Shown here: one piece after another, positions 8,463-16,582 of the stretch
Layout: the number at the start of each line of letters is the position of its first letter
Numbering within the stretch: the first letter of the stretch is position 1
Source: Candidatus Zixiibacteriota bacterium
Lineage (GTDB): Bacteria; Zixibacteria; MSB-5A5; GN15; FEB-12
Length of the DNA: 64,000 nt
Assembly (NCBI GenBank): GCA_040753875.1
Contig: JBFMDV010000032.1
Location: forward strand, 86,263 to 150,262
Reading direction: 5' to 3'
Program-made: the position numbers and the translations under genes
Notes under the pieces: model-generated
The model's input: only the letters and a program-made list of their open reading frames with translations
The model's database searches: none
Told to the model about the DNA's origin: nothing

Positions 8463-10796
8463 ATGAAGAAAGGACTGACGGAGTTTTCCATCAAACACCC
8501 CTGGCTGGTGATCGGCCTGGCGGTGCTGATCACCGCGTTTTTCGCGGCGCAATTCCCCAAGATCAAGATCGACACCGACCCGCAAAACATGTTGAAGGCG
8601 GAAGAGCCGGTTCGCCTGTTCGACCAGGAGACCAAGGAGGCGTTCAATCTGAGCGACTTCCTGGCTGTCGGTTTAGTGGCCGAGCCGACCGCCTTCACGC
8701 CGGACCTGCTCAATCGCGTATATCGTATAACCGCCGAGATCGAACGGATCGACGGCGTTATCACCGATGATATCCTTGCGCCGTCGACGGTCGACGATAT
8801 CAAGCAGGGGCCGGCGGGCGCGATCGTTATCGAGCCGCTTATGAAGGGGGAGATCAGCACGCAGCAGGAGGCCGACTATATTCTGCAGCGGATCAAGGAT
8901 AACCCGATCCTTCGCGGCAAGCTGGCCTCAGATGACGGCAAGGCGATCGCGCTGTTCATTCCGATCGAGTCCAAGCACATCTCGCGGCGCGTGGCGCTCG
9001 AGATCGGCGAGATCACGAAAAAACTGGGCGGGGGCGAGCAGTATCACATCGCCGGGTTGCCGGTGGCTGAAGATTTCTTCGGCTCAGAGATGTTCTCCCA
9101 GATGGCGTTTTCGGCACCCGCGGCGTTCTTTATCATCTTTTTGCTTCTCCTGATGTTCTTCCGCAAGCTGGCGATCGTTATCGCACCGATGGTGGTGGCG
9201 ATCATGGCGGTGGTCTGGTCGATGGGGCTATTGATCCTCACGGGCAACACCGTTCACATCATGTCATCGATGATCCCGATCTTCCTGATACCTATCGCGG
9301 TGCTGAACTCCGTTCACATCATTTCGGAGTTTCACGATCATTTCAAACGATACAAGCATAAAGACGCCACCATCCGGCATTCGATCAACGAGCTGTTCGT
9401 CCCGATGCTGTTCACGTCCGCGACAACAGTGGCTGGATTCTTGTCGTTGGTGACGACGCCGATCCCGCCGGTTCAGGTGTTCGGCCTGTTCGTGGCGTTC
9501 GGGGTTCTGGCTGCCTGGTTCCTGTCGCTGACGATCAACCCGGCAATCGGCATGCTGATCTCCGACAAGGCACTCAGAGATTTCGGCAAGTCCGATGAAG
9601 CGCACGGTCCGCTGGCGCGTTCCCTGCATTGGCTGCGGGGTTTCAATCAGCGAAATCGGCGGGCTATTATCGGCGTTTCCGCAATTGCAGTCGTGGCGGC
9701 CGCGGTCGGGTTGACCATGTTGCAGATAAACGATAATCCGGTGAAGTGGTTCAAGAAGTCCCACCCGATCCGTCAGGCAGATACGGCTCTCAACGCGCAT
9801 TTGGCCGGTACGTATATGAACTACCTGGTACTCTCCAGCGACGAACCGGATCGAATGAAGGCGCCTGAGGTTCAGAACTATCTGGTGAGCCTGCAGCGGG
9901 ATCTGGAGAAAGACCCGACGGTCGGTGCTACCACCGGGTTGCCTGATGTGGTCAAGAAGGTTCGATACGAACTGTTCGGCGCTGACTCATCGAAGCTCGC
10001 TGTCCCTGAAAGTCAGGATGAGGTTGCCCAGATGTTGTTCATGTTCGAGATGTCCGGCGGCAGCTCCGATGATCTGTACAAATTTGTAACGCCCGCTTAC
10101 GATCGGGCCAATCTGTGGGTACAGCTTCGAGACGGCGACAACCAGGCGGTCTCGCGGGTGGTAGACAGGGGCAATGCCTATATGACGGCGCATCCACTTC
10201 CGGACGGGATCACCGCAGCCTGGGCTGGTCTGCCGTACGTTAATATCGAGTGGCAGCGGCAGATGGTGAGCGGCATGCGCGGGTCGTTTCTTGGTTCATT
10301 CCTGATGGTGTTTATCATGATGGTGATTTTGTTTCGCTCGTTGCGCTGGGGGATCATCTCGATGCTGCCGTTGACACTGACGGTGATGGCGATCTATGGA
10401 TTCATAGGGTACATCGGCAAGCCATACGATATGCCGGTTGCGGTCCTGTCGGCCCTGACACTGGGACTGTCGATCGATTTTGCCATCCACTTCATCGAGC
10501 GGCTGCGCATGATCTTCAGGCGAAACGGAGATTTCCTGGAGGCGTATCACGAGATCTTCGAGGGAGCCGGTCGAGCCATCGCGAGAAATGTACTGGTGAT
10601 TGCCATCGGTTTCGTACCGATGCTTTTTTCCAACCTGGTGCCGTACGTGACGGTAGGCGTGTTTTTCCTAGCCATCATGGTGGTCTCCGGTCTGGTAACC
10701 ATGCTGCTGCTGCCGGCAATCGCGTACACCTTCCAACGGACGCTGTTCCCGGTGCCCAAAGAATCCCGCCCTTTGACCGCTGCGGTCAACGACTGA
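8463..10796 (+). CDS. RND-superfamily (MMPL/HAE3-type) exporter
   Basis: 777 residues with two matching halves. Each starts with one membrane helix (SIKHPWLVIGLAVLITAFF; NRRAIIGVSAIAVVAAAVG), then a periplasmic domain, then a block of five helices containing MSSMIPIFLIPIAVLNSVHI in half one and PVAVLSALTLGLSIDFAIHF in half two. That is the 12-helix RND plan; the sterol-sensing-like blocks point to the HAE3/MMPL branch, which moves hydrophobic or lipid-like molecules using the proton gradient. GGAAGGA precedes the ATG. It is followed within 47 bases by a LolA-like periplasmic protein and then an outer-membrane barrel, suggesting one trans-envelope export route. Cargo unknown. Confidence 0.9.
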   Translation: MKKGLTEFSIKHPWLVIGLAVLITAFFAAQFPKIKIDTDPQNMLKAEEPVRLFDQETKEAFNLSDFLAVGLVAEPTAFTPDLLNRVYRITAEIERIDGVITDDILAPSTVDDIKQGPAGAIVIEPLMKGEISTQQEADYILQRIKDNPILRGKLASDDGKAIALFIPIESKHISRRVALEIGEITKKLGGGEQYHIAGLPVAEDFFGSEMFSQMAFSAPAAFFIIFLLLLMFFRKLAIVIAPMVVAIMAVVWSMGLLILTGNTVHIMSSMIPIFLIPIAVLNSVHIISEFHDHFKRYKHKDATIRHSINELFVPMLFTSATTVAGFLSLVTTPIPPVQVFGLFVAFGVLAAWFLSLTINPAIGMLISDKALRDFGKSDEAHGPLARSLHWLRGFNQRNRRAIIGVSAIAVVAAAVGLTMLQINDNPVKWFKKSHPIRQADTALNAHLAGTYMNYLVLSSDEPDRMKAPEVQNYLVSLQRDLEKDPTVGATTGLPDVVKKVRYELFGADSSKLAVPESQDEVAQMLFMFEMSGGSSDDLYKFVTPAYDRANLWVQLRDGDNQAVSRVVDRGNAYMTAHPLPDGITAAWAGLPYVNIEWQRQMVSGMRGSFLGSFLMVFIMMVILFRSLRWGIISMLPLTLTVMAIYGFIGYIGKPYDMPVAVLSALTLGLSIDFAIHFIERLRMIFRRNGDFLEAYHEIFEGAGRAIARNVLVIAIGFVPMLFSNLVPYVTVGVFFLAIMVVSGLVTMLLLPAIAYTFQRTLFPVPKESRPLTAAVND

Positions 10797-10842
10797 ACGT
10801 AACACGACAATGATTTGTGATGAGAATAAAGAGGAAAGCAGA

Positions 10843-11640
10843 ATGAAACGCATATCGACACTCACCGGCTTGGTTCTTGCGACCGGCCTGCTTTGGACTG
10901 CGGCGTTAGCTCAGGACGCCGCGGAGATCATGCAGAAATCGCACCTGGCGTATTACTACGCCGGCAACGACGGGCAGACCGACGTTCGCATGACGCTGGC
11001 GGACAAGAAGGGCGGGGAGCGAATCCGCGAGTTTACGATGCTTCGCCTGGACAAAGAAGACGGCGGCGACCAGAAATACTACACCTATTTCCGGCAGCCC
11101 TCGGACGTAGCCCGGCTGACGTTTATGGTGTACAAGAGCGCCACCGGCAACGACCAGCGCTGGATTTATGTGCCTTCGGTCGATCTGGTGAAGCCGATCA
11201 GCGCCGATGACAAAAACTCGAGCTTTGTCGGTTCCGATTTTACGTACGAGGATGTCTCCGGCCGTCACTGGACCGAGGACAAGCATACGCTGGTGCGCGA
11301 GGATCAGCTTAACGGCAAAGCCGTGCATGTTATCGAGTCGGTGCCGCTGAAGCCGTACAAGGGGTTCGCCAAGCGGCTGTCATATATCGACAAGACCAGT
11401 TTCCTTCCGCTTAAAGAGGAGTATTTCGATGACAAGGGTGTGATGACGCGGATTCTTCGGGCGGACAAGATCGAGGATATCGACGGCATCACGACCGTGA
11501 CTATCCGCTCGATGGAAAATGTGAAGAAGGGGAGCAAGACTACAGTCGCGTTCAACAGCATCAAGTACAACGTAGGGCTCAAGGACGACATTTTCACCGA
11601 GCGTTATCTCAAAACTCCGCCGCGCGAGTACGTGAAGTAA
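10843..11640 (+). CDS. Periplasmic outer-membrane lipoprotein-sorting (LolA-like) protein
   Basis: 265 residues with a signal peptide (MKRISTLTGLVLATGLL up to TAALAQ). The mature part follows the LolA/LppX-like half-barrel pattern: EIMQKSHLAYY, YYTYFRQPSDVARLTFMVY, QRWIYVPSVDLVKPIS, and a late PPREYVK. These open-barrel proteins carry lipids or acyl chains across the periplasm. The ATG at 10843 is chosen because GAGGAAAG lies before it; an in-frame upstream ATG at 10810 would bury the signal peptide. It lies between the RND pump and the barrel protein and is very probably cotranscribed with both. The class is well supported, the exact cargo is not. Confidence 0.88.
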   Translation: MKRISTLTGLVLATGLLWTAALAQDAAEIMQKSHLAYYYAGNDGQTDVRMTLADKKGGERIREFTMLRLDKEDGGDQKYYTYFRQPSDVARLTFMVYKSATGNDQRWIYVPSVDLVKPISADDKNSSFVGSDFTYEDVSGRHWTEDKHTLVREDQLNGKAVHVIESVPLKPYKGFAKRLSYIDKTSFLPLKEEYFDDKGVMTRILRADKIEDIDGITTVTIRSMENVKKGSKTTVAFNSIKYNVGLKDDIFTERYLKTPPREYVK

Positions 11641-11659
11641 CCACGGAGGACGGACAACA

Positions 11660-12913
11660 GTGAAAACGAAGCAACTACTCGCGGCACTGGCGCTGGTCGT
11701 GACGGCCGGCGCCGTGCAGGCGGAAGTGAAAGTAGACGGGTTCCTTCAGGGGCTGTTCGGTGGACGACTGGATGAGAAGAATCCGACCGCCACGGAGTAC
11801 ACGGCCTCGGAATCGCGCCTTCAACTCCGACTGGAACAGGTGGGGGATAAGAACGAGTTCTTTGGACGCATGGATTTCACCTACGACGCCGCCGACAGTG
11901 CCGGGATGGACTGGGAGCTTCGCGAGGCGTATATGAAAGCGCGTCTCGGAAACAACTTCGACCTGAAAGTCGGGCGGCAGATCCTGACGTGGGGAACCGG
12001 CGACCTGATTTTCATCAATGATGTATTCGCCAAGGACTATCGTTCCTTCTTTGTGGGACGGGATGATCAGTATCTCAAAGCGCCGCAAAACGCATTGCGG
12101 CTGGAATATTACGGCGGGATCGGCTCGATCTCATTAGTCTGGACACCACGCTTCGAGCCGAACCGCCTCCCAACCGGCCGCACGCTGAGCTACTACAATC
12201 CGTTCGTGGGGCAGATTGTAGGTGAGGGATATTACTTTGACGTACCGAGACCGGCCTCGAAATTCGAGAACAGTGAAGTGGCGGCGAGATACAGCCGGCA
12301 GGTAGGTGGATTCAATACGGCGTTCTATTTCTACAAAGGGTTCTACAAGAATCCGCTGGGCGCCGTGATGGTGGACGGGCAGCCGATGCCGGTCTATCCG
12401 AAAGTGAACATCTACGGCGCATCCATGCGGGGACAGATATTAGGCGGTATCGCCTGGGTAGAGGGCGGCTATTTTGACTCACGCCAGGATCGGGATGGGG
12501 ATCAGCCGTTGATGCCCAACTCATCGGCTACCTGGCTGACCGGGTTCGAGCGGCAGATCGCGACCAATCTGACAGTGAACGCGCAGTGGCAGGGGGACCT
12601 GATGATGGAGTACGATAAGTACAAAGTGGGTCAGGAGTTCATGGGCGGCTATGTGCGCGATGAGCTGTATCATCTGCTGACCACGCGCATCACCAAGCTC
12701 CTGCATTCGGAGCTGGTGACCTTGTCGGCGTTCGTGTTCTACTCGCCGACCGATGAGGATATGTACGCGCGTCTCAACGCCGAGTACAAGTACACCGACC
12801 AGGTGACATTTGCGCTGGGTGCGAACATATTCGACGGTAACAGTCCGGCGACGAGCTTTGGGCAGTTCCAGCGGAACGACAACCTGTTCTTCAAAGTTAC
12901 CTACAACTACTGA
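11660..12913 (+). CDS. Outer-membrane beta-barrel protein, porin/DUF1302-like
   Basis: 417 residues with a signal peptide (ALALVVTAGAVQA) and then alternating amphipathic strands throughout, ending FKVTYNY with a C-terminal aromatic residue as the barrel assembly machinery prefers. The segment LKVGRQILTWGTGDLIFIND resembles the GRQ-WG motif of DUF1302-type outer-membrane proteins, which often occur beside RND pumps and DUF1329/LolA-like partners. The start is GTG with GGAGG about 10 bases upstream. Likely the exit channel or receiving barrel of the RND/LolA-like module. The family name is from pattern only; another porin family is possible. Confidence 0.75.
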   Translation: MKTKQLLAALALVVTAGAVQAEVKVDGFLQGLFGGRLDEKNPTATEYTASESRLQLRLEQVGDKNEFFGRMDFTYDAADSAGMDWELREAYMKARLGNNFDLKVGRQILTWGTGDLIFINDVFAKDYRSFFVGRDDQYLKAPQNALRLEYYGGIGSISLVWTPRFEPNRLPTGRTLSYYNPFVGQIVGEGYYFDVPRPASKFENSEVAARYSRQVGGFNTAFYFYKGFYKNPLGAVMVDGQPMPVYPKVNIYGASMRGQILGGIAWVEGGYFDSRQDRDGDQPLMPNSSATWLTGFERQIATNLTVNAQWQGDLMMEYDKYKVGQEFMGGYVRDELYHLLTTRITKLLHSELVTLSAFVFYSPTDEDMYARLNAEYKYTDQVTFALGANIFDGNSPATSFGQFQRNDNLFFKVTYNY

Positions 12914-12927
12914 GAAGGAACAACGTG

Positions 12928-13119
12928 ATGACAATAGAGAATTCCATTCGAATCCTGGCGGGCACGATGGTGCTGATTTCGCTGATTTTGTATCTGCTGG
13001 TGTCGCCGTATTGGCTTTTGCTGGCGGCGTTTGTGGGGCTAAATCTGGTTCAATCCGCGTTCACCGGATTTTGCCCGGCGGAGATGATTTTCAGAAGGCT
13101 GATGCCATCGGCGAAATAG
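12928..13119 (+). CDS. Small DUF2892-like inner-membrane protein
   Basis: 63 residues with two closely spaced hydrophobic helices and a short conserved-looking tail (SAFTGFCPAEMIFRRL). This fits the DUF2892 (YgaP transmembrane) family, in which the GxCP motif ends the second helix. In other proteins the domain is fused to rhodanese; here it stands alone at the end of the RND/LolA-like/porin operon, 14 bases after the barrel gene. GAAGGAA is before the start; a GTG three bases earlier is equally possible. The function of the stand-alone form is not known. Confidence 0.8.
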   Translation: MTIENSIRILAGTMVLISLILYLLVSPYWLLLAAFVGLNLVQSAFTGFCPAEMIFRRLMPSAK

Positions 13120-13146
13120 ACATAGATCCTTCCTGAGGTGCAGCGA

Positions 13147-13179
13147 AAGGCCGGTATGTCCTTGTGATATGCCGGCCTT
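13147..13179 (+). terminator. Possible terminator hairpin after the RND operon
   Basis: AAGGCCGG at 13147-13154 pairs with CCGGCCTT at 13172-13179 over a 17-base loop. No run of T follows, so it is a weak terminator candidate or only a stabilising hairpin. Confidence 0.4.
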
Positions 13180-13591
13180 GATATTTGGAGACATGTAATT
13201 GACGCGGTGGGGGCGACAAACTCGGGCAGGGTACCCTCACCGCCACCCTTCCCATTCCGGCAGTTCTTGCTCGCCCGAGATGCGCGGTCCACAGTCAGTA
13301 CGTGCAAAGAGTCCCGTGTCGAGAGCGAGTGTGAACTGCCGGTCCTTGAGGCCCCGTTCAATCGGTCGGGTCACACGAGCTCTATTAGCTTCGACCGGAT
13401 GATTTGATAGCCTTACTTTGCGGGCAATTTTGCGAGCCGCGTCTCAATAGAAGTGAGCTCGCAAGACCCGATCGAACAACTGAATGTAGCGTAGGTCTGA
13501 TTCCGAGGTTACTTCGGCCATGAGACCCTCGGCAGCCGTAGGCCGGGTTCCGAGGTCGTTTCGACCGAGAAACACGGCACCCCTGCTTTCC

Positions 13592-13623
13592 GAGATTGCT
13601 TCGGCGCGGCGCCTCGCAATGAC
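13592..13623 (-). repeat. Palindromic repeat copy (GTCATTGCGAGG...GCAATCTC family)
   Basis: Reverse-oriented copy of the element clustered at 63.8-64.0 kb: it reads GAGATTGCTTCGGCG then CGCCTCGCAATGAC. The centre differs slightly from the terminal copies. It lies between convergent genes, a usual place for such intergenic repeats. Confidence 0.8.
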
Positions 13624-13638
13624 TCTATCGACAGACTT

Positions 13639-14436
13639 TCACCCACTGCGAGGCAATGTCAGTCCCAGCAATTGTGCCATCTGTTTTGCATTTGTCGCCG
13701 CCTGGCCGAGATGGCAGTTGTTGAAATAGAGATAGGCCGCTCTCACCTTTAGACGGATTTCCTCGATCTTCGGCAGCCATTCTTTGAGTTCATCTTCCGA
13801 ATAGAGATAATCGTACCGGTCGTGGCCGCTTCCGCTGTACCATTTGGCGGCATTGCGGCCGTGAAAGCGGACATAGGCGACGTCGCCGGTGATAAGTGGA
13901 GTTGGTGGCACCATCTGGGGCAACTGCGGCTCATCGACCGAGACACAGTTGAGGTTCAGCGAGCGGAGTTTCTCCATCACCTCAGGCCTGATCCAGCTGG
14001 CGTGGCGAAATTCGATAAAGAGCGGAAGGTTGGGCATTTCCTTACGGCACAGTTCGAGATGTCTCTCGTTCAATTTGGAGCGACTGAACGACCAGGGGAA
14101 CTGAAGCAATACACCGGTGAGCTGGCTGGACTCTGCGAGCGGAGCGATCGACTGTAGAAACTTGGGCGTCTCATCGTGAATCAAATCGCGCCGGTGTGTG
14201 GCGGACGTGTGCGCCTTGACCATAAATGTAAAATGGCCCGGCACTCTTTTGAGCATGCTCGCAAACACACGGGAATGAGGGATGGCATAGTAGGTGGCGT
14301 TGATCTCAACGGTGTCGAAAAACCGGGCGTAGTGTTCCAGCATCTGTCCCTTAGCGATCCTGACGGGGTAAAACGATCCGCGCCAATCCTCGAAGGAGTA
14401 GCCGGAGGTGCCAATGTGAAGGGAACCGAGTGGCAT
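13639..14436 (-). CDS. DUF72 family protein
   Basis: 265 residues of a DUF72 TIM-barrel-like protein: opening LHIGTSGYSFEDWRGSFYP, then VEINATYYAIP, FTFMVKAHTSATH, LLQFPWSF, FIEFRHASWI, VAYVRFHGRN and AYLYFNNCHLGQAATNA, the strand-end motifs of the family in the right order. The function of DUF72 is not established. The gene has no ribosome binding site, but a -10-like TACATT sits only six bases before its ATG with TTGCCG 16 bases further up, so it may be translated from a leaderless message. It ends next to a palindromic repeat. Confidence 0.92.
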   Translation of the reverse strand: MPLGSLHIGTSGYSFEDWRGSFYPVRIAKGQMLEHYARFFDTVEINATYYAIPHSRVFASMLKRVPGHFTFMVKAHTSATHRRDLIHDETPKFLQSIAPLAESSQLTGVLLQFPWSFSRSKLNERHLELCRKEMPNLPLFIEFRHASWIRPEVMEKLRSLNLNCVSVDEPQLPQMVPPTPLITGDVAYVRFHGRNAAKWYSGSGHDRYDYLYSEDELKEWLPKIEEIRLKVRAAYLYFNNCHLGQAATNAKQMAQLLGLTLPRSG

Positions 14437-14442
14437 GGTGAT

Positions 14443-14470
14443 AATGTACGTTTGAAATCAGGGGCGGCAA
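14443..14470 (-). promoter_or_regulatory. Predicted leaderless promoter of the DUF72 gene
   Basis: On the minus strand TTGCCG (14465-14470) and TACATT (14443-14448) are 16 bases apart, and the ATG follows six bases after the -10. Transcription would begin at or beside the A of the start codon. Confidence 0.45.
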
Positions 14471-14680
14471 ATCACGTTTGAGGCGGTTGCAGAGGTCGCC
14501 AGGTCACACTCGGTCTCGACTTGAGAGATGATGTGTCAAATCTGCTCGACAGCTGTTGTCTCGGCCGACCAAGACCTGGCGAAACGGGTAACCTTTGGCC
14601 AGGCCGCGTCTTGACATTTCCCCCCTTTTCCAATTCCTTCCCCACACGAAAAACTAACCCAGACATGAAAGACCTTTCGC

Positions 14681-16360
14681 ATGGCTGACAAATACATCTT
14701 CAGCATGTTCCGGCTGAACAAGTTCTACGGGCAAAAACAGGTACTCAAGGATATCGGGCTGTCGTTCTATCCCGGAGCCAAGATCGGGATCGTGGGAGAG
14801 AACGGCGCCGGCAAATCGACTGTCCTTCGCATCATGGCCGGGCTCGACGATGCTTTCCAGGGGAAAGCGTTCATCACTCCCGGCTACCGTGCCGGCATGG
14901 TCATGCAGGAGCCGCAACTGGATGAGACGCTGACGGTCCGGCAGTCGATCGAGCTCGCGTTTGCGCCGACAGTCGCTCTGATCAACGAATACAACGAGAT
15001 CACAGCCAAGATGGCGGAGCCGATGTCCGATGATGACATGGCCAAGGCGATGGAGCGGATGGGGGAGCTTCAGGACAAGCTTGATGCCGCCGACGGCTGG
15101 AATCTGGACCAGCATCTGGCAGTGGCGAGCGATGCGCTCTGTCTACCGGAAGATGACCGGATTGTCGGCACGCTATCAGGAGGCGAGCGTCGGCGCGTGG
15201 CGCTGTGCAAAGTGCTCTTGGAGAAGCCTGACCTGCTCCTACTTGACGAGCCGACCAACCATCTTGACGCCGAGACAGTGGACTGGCTGGAGGCGCAACT
15301 TCGCGAATACCCCGGTACGGTAATCATCGTGACGCACGACCGGTATTTTCTCGACAATATCACCAAGTGGATCCTTGAGCTTGAAGATGGCCGCGGGATA
15401 CCGTACGAAGGGAACTATAGTTCCTGGCTGGAGCAGAAGCTGGCCAAATTGACCACCAGGGAGAAAGATGACTCGCCGCGCGGACGGGCGCTGGCGCACG
15501 AACTGGCCTGGATCAAGATGTCAAACAAGGACCGTCACCAGATGGCCCGTACGCGCATACTGGAATACGAGCAGTTGGTGGCGCGCGAGTCGGCAGCATC
15601 AAAAGAAGATGGTTCGGTTATCACGATCGCGCCCGGCCCGGCGCTCGGCGACCAGGTGCTGGAGTTCAAGAATGTCTCCAAGCAGTTCGGCGATAATGCG
15701 CTATTCAACGACCTCAGTTTCATTATGCCGAAATCCGCCGTGGTGGGATTGGTAGGCCCGAATGGGGCCGGCAAAACCACTTTGCTTCGGCTGGTTGTCG
15801 GACAGGAAAAACCGGACAGCGGGAATGTGACCGTTGGTGCCACGGTGAAGGTTGCCCATGTGGATCAGGGGCGGGAGTCATTGACGGGAGATCGTCCCTT
15901 GCTGGACGAAGTGGGAGACGGTCAGGCGGAGATACAGCTGGGCAAGCAGGCGGTGCCGATACGCCAATATCTCGCACGGTTTGGATTCAAGGGGGCGGAC
16001 CAACAGAAGACGGTCGGTGAACTCTCCGGTGGCGAGCGGAACCGGTGTCATCTGGCCAAAGTGCTTAAGATCGGCGGCAACCTGCTCCTGTTGGACGAGC
16101 CGACAAACGATCTTGATGTCAACACGCTTCGCATGTTGGAAGAAGCGATACTCAATTATCCGGGCTGTGTGATGGTGATCAGCCACGACCGGTTCTTTCT
16201 GGATCGCATCTGCACTCACTTGCTGGTGTTCGAGGGAGAGGGAAATGTTCGGTGGTTCGACGGGAACTTCAAGGAGTACGAAGAGTGGCGGAGCAAGGAG
16301 TTGGGTGGGCATTTGTTCGAGAATCGCCGCAATCGGTATCGGAAGCTGGTGAAGGCGTAA
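14681..16360 (+). CDS. ettA: ABC-F protein EttA (energy-dependent translational throttle)
   Basis: 559 residues with two ABC ATPase domains in one soluble chain and no membrane helices. Domain 1 has Walker A GENGAGKST, signature LSGGERRR and Walker B LLLLDEPTNHLD; domain 2 has GPNGAGKTT, LSGGERNR and LLLLDEPTNDLD. The opening (YIFSMFRLNKFYGQKQVLKD), the EttA-type arm between NPG-like segments near residues 95-140, and the length match EttA, which binds the ribosomal E site and gates entry into elongation according to ADP/ATP. A strong terminator lies 138 bases after the stop. Confidence 0.95.
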   Translation: MADKYIFSMFRLNKFYGQKQVLKDIGLSFYPGAKIGIVGENGAGKSTVLRIMAGLDDAFQGKAFITPGYRAGMVMQEPQLDETLTVRQSIELAFAPTVALINEYNEITAKMAEPMSDDDMAKAMERMGELQDKLDAADGWNLDQHLAVASDALCLPEDDRIVGTLSGGERRRVALCKVLLEKPDLLLLDEPTNHLDAETVDWLEAQLREYPGTVIIVTHDRYFLDNITKWILELEDGRGIPYEGNYSSWLEQKLAKLTTREKDDSPRGRALAHELAWIKMSNKDRHQMARTRILEYEQLVARESAASKEDGSVITIAPGPALGDQVLEFKNVSKQFGDNALFNDLSFIMPKSAVVGLVGPNGAGKTTLLRLVVGQEKPDSGNVTVGATVKVAHVDQGRESLTGDRPLLDEVGDGQAEIQLGKQAVPIRQYLARFGFKGADQQKTVGELSGGERNRCHLAKVLKIGGNLLLLDEPTNDLDVNTLRMLEEAILNYPGCVMVISHDRFFLDRICTHLLVFEGEGNVRWFDGNFKEYEEWRSKELGGHLFENRRNRYRKLVKA

Positions 16361-16397
16361 CTCGCGTAGTCATAGCTTCTCTATTAGAAACAGGGGA

Positions 16398-16445
16398 GAG
16401 ATTGCTTCGTCCGGTTCGACTTTGGCGAATCCTCCTCGCAATGAC
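16398..16445 (-). repeat. Palindromic repeat copy (GTCATTGCGAGG...GCAATCTC family)
   Basis: Reverse-oriented copy, 48 bases, with the conserved ends GAGATTGCTTCG and CTCGCAATGAC around a variable centre of about 25 bases. It lies between ettA and its terminator. Confidence 0.8.
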
Positions 16446-16497
16446 GTGACCTCGTGTGTGAAAAACGATTAAAGAGTACAGTACAACGCCAGAAATC

Positions 16498-16527
16498 AAA
16501 AAGGCGGCCTGGGCGGCCGCCTTTTTT
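16498..16527 (+). terminator. Rho-independent terminator, probably two-way
   Basis: AAAAAGGCGGC (16498-16508) pairs with GCCGCCTTTTT (16516-16526) over a 7-base loop and ends in TTTTTT. The A run on the left gives a T run on the other strand, so it can serve both ettA and the convergent dockerin-protein gene. Confidence 0.9.
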
Positions 16528-16582
16528 GGTGGGTAGTCACTAAGGGAAGAGGAAAAGCGACTACTTTACTTGCGTGCTCCGC

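Larger units (their letters stand above)
13120..13638. other. 519-base region without a gene, with hairpin and palindromic repeat
   Basis: No convincing coding sequence is seen. It holds a GC-rich hairpin at 13147-13179 after the RND operon and a copy of the palindromic repeat at 13592-13623. The rest shows several short imperfect inverted repeats of CCGAGG type, but nothing I can name. Confidence 0.6.
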
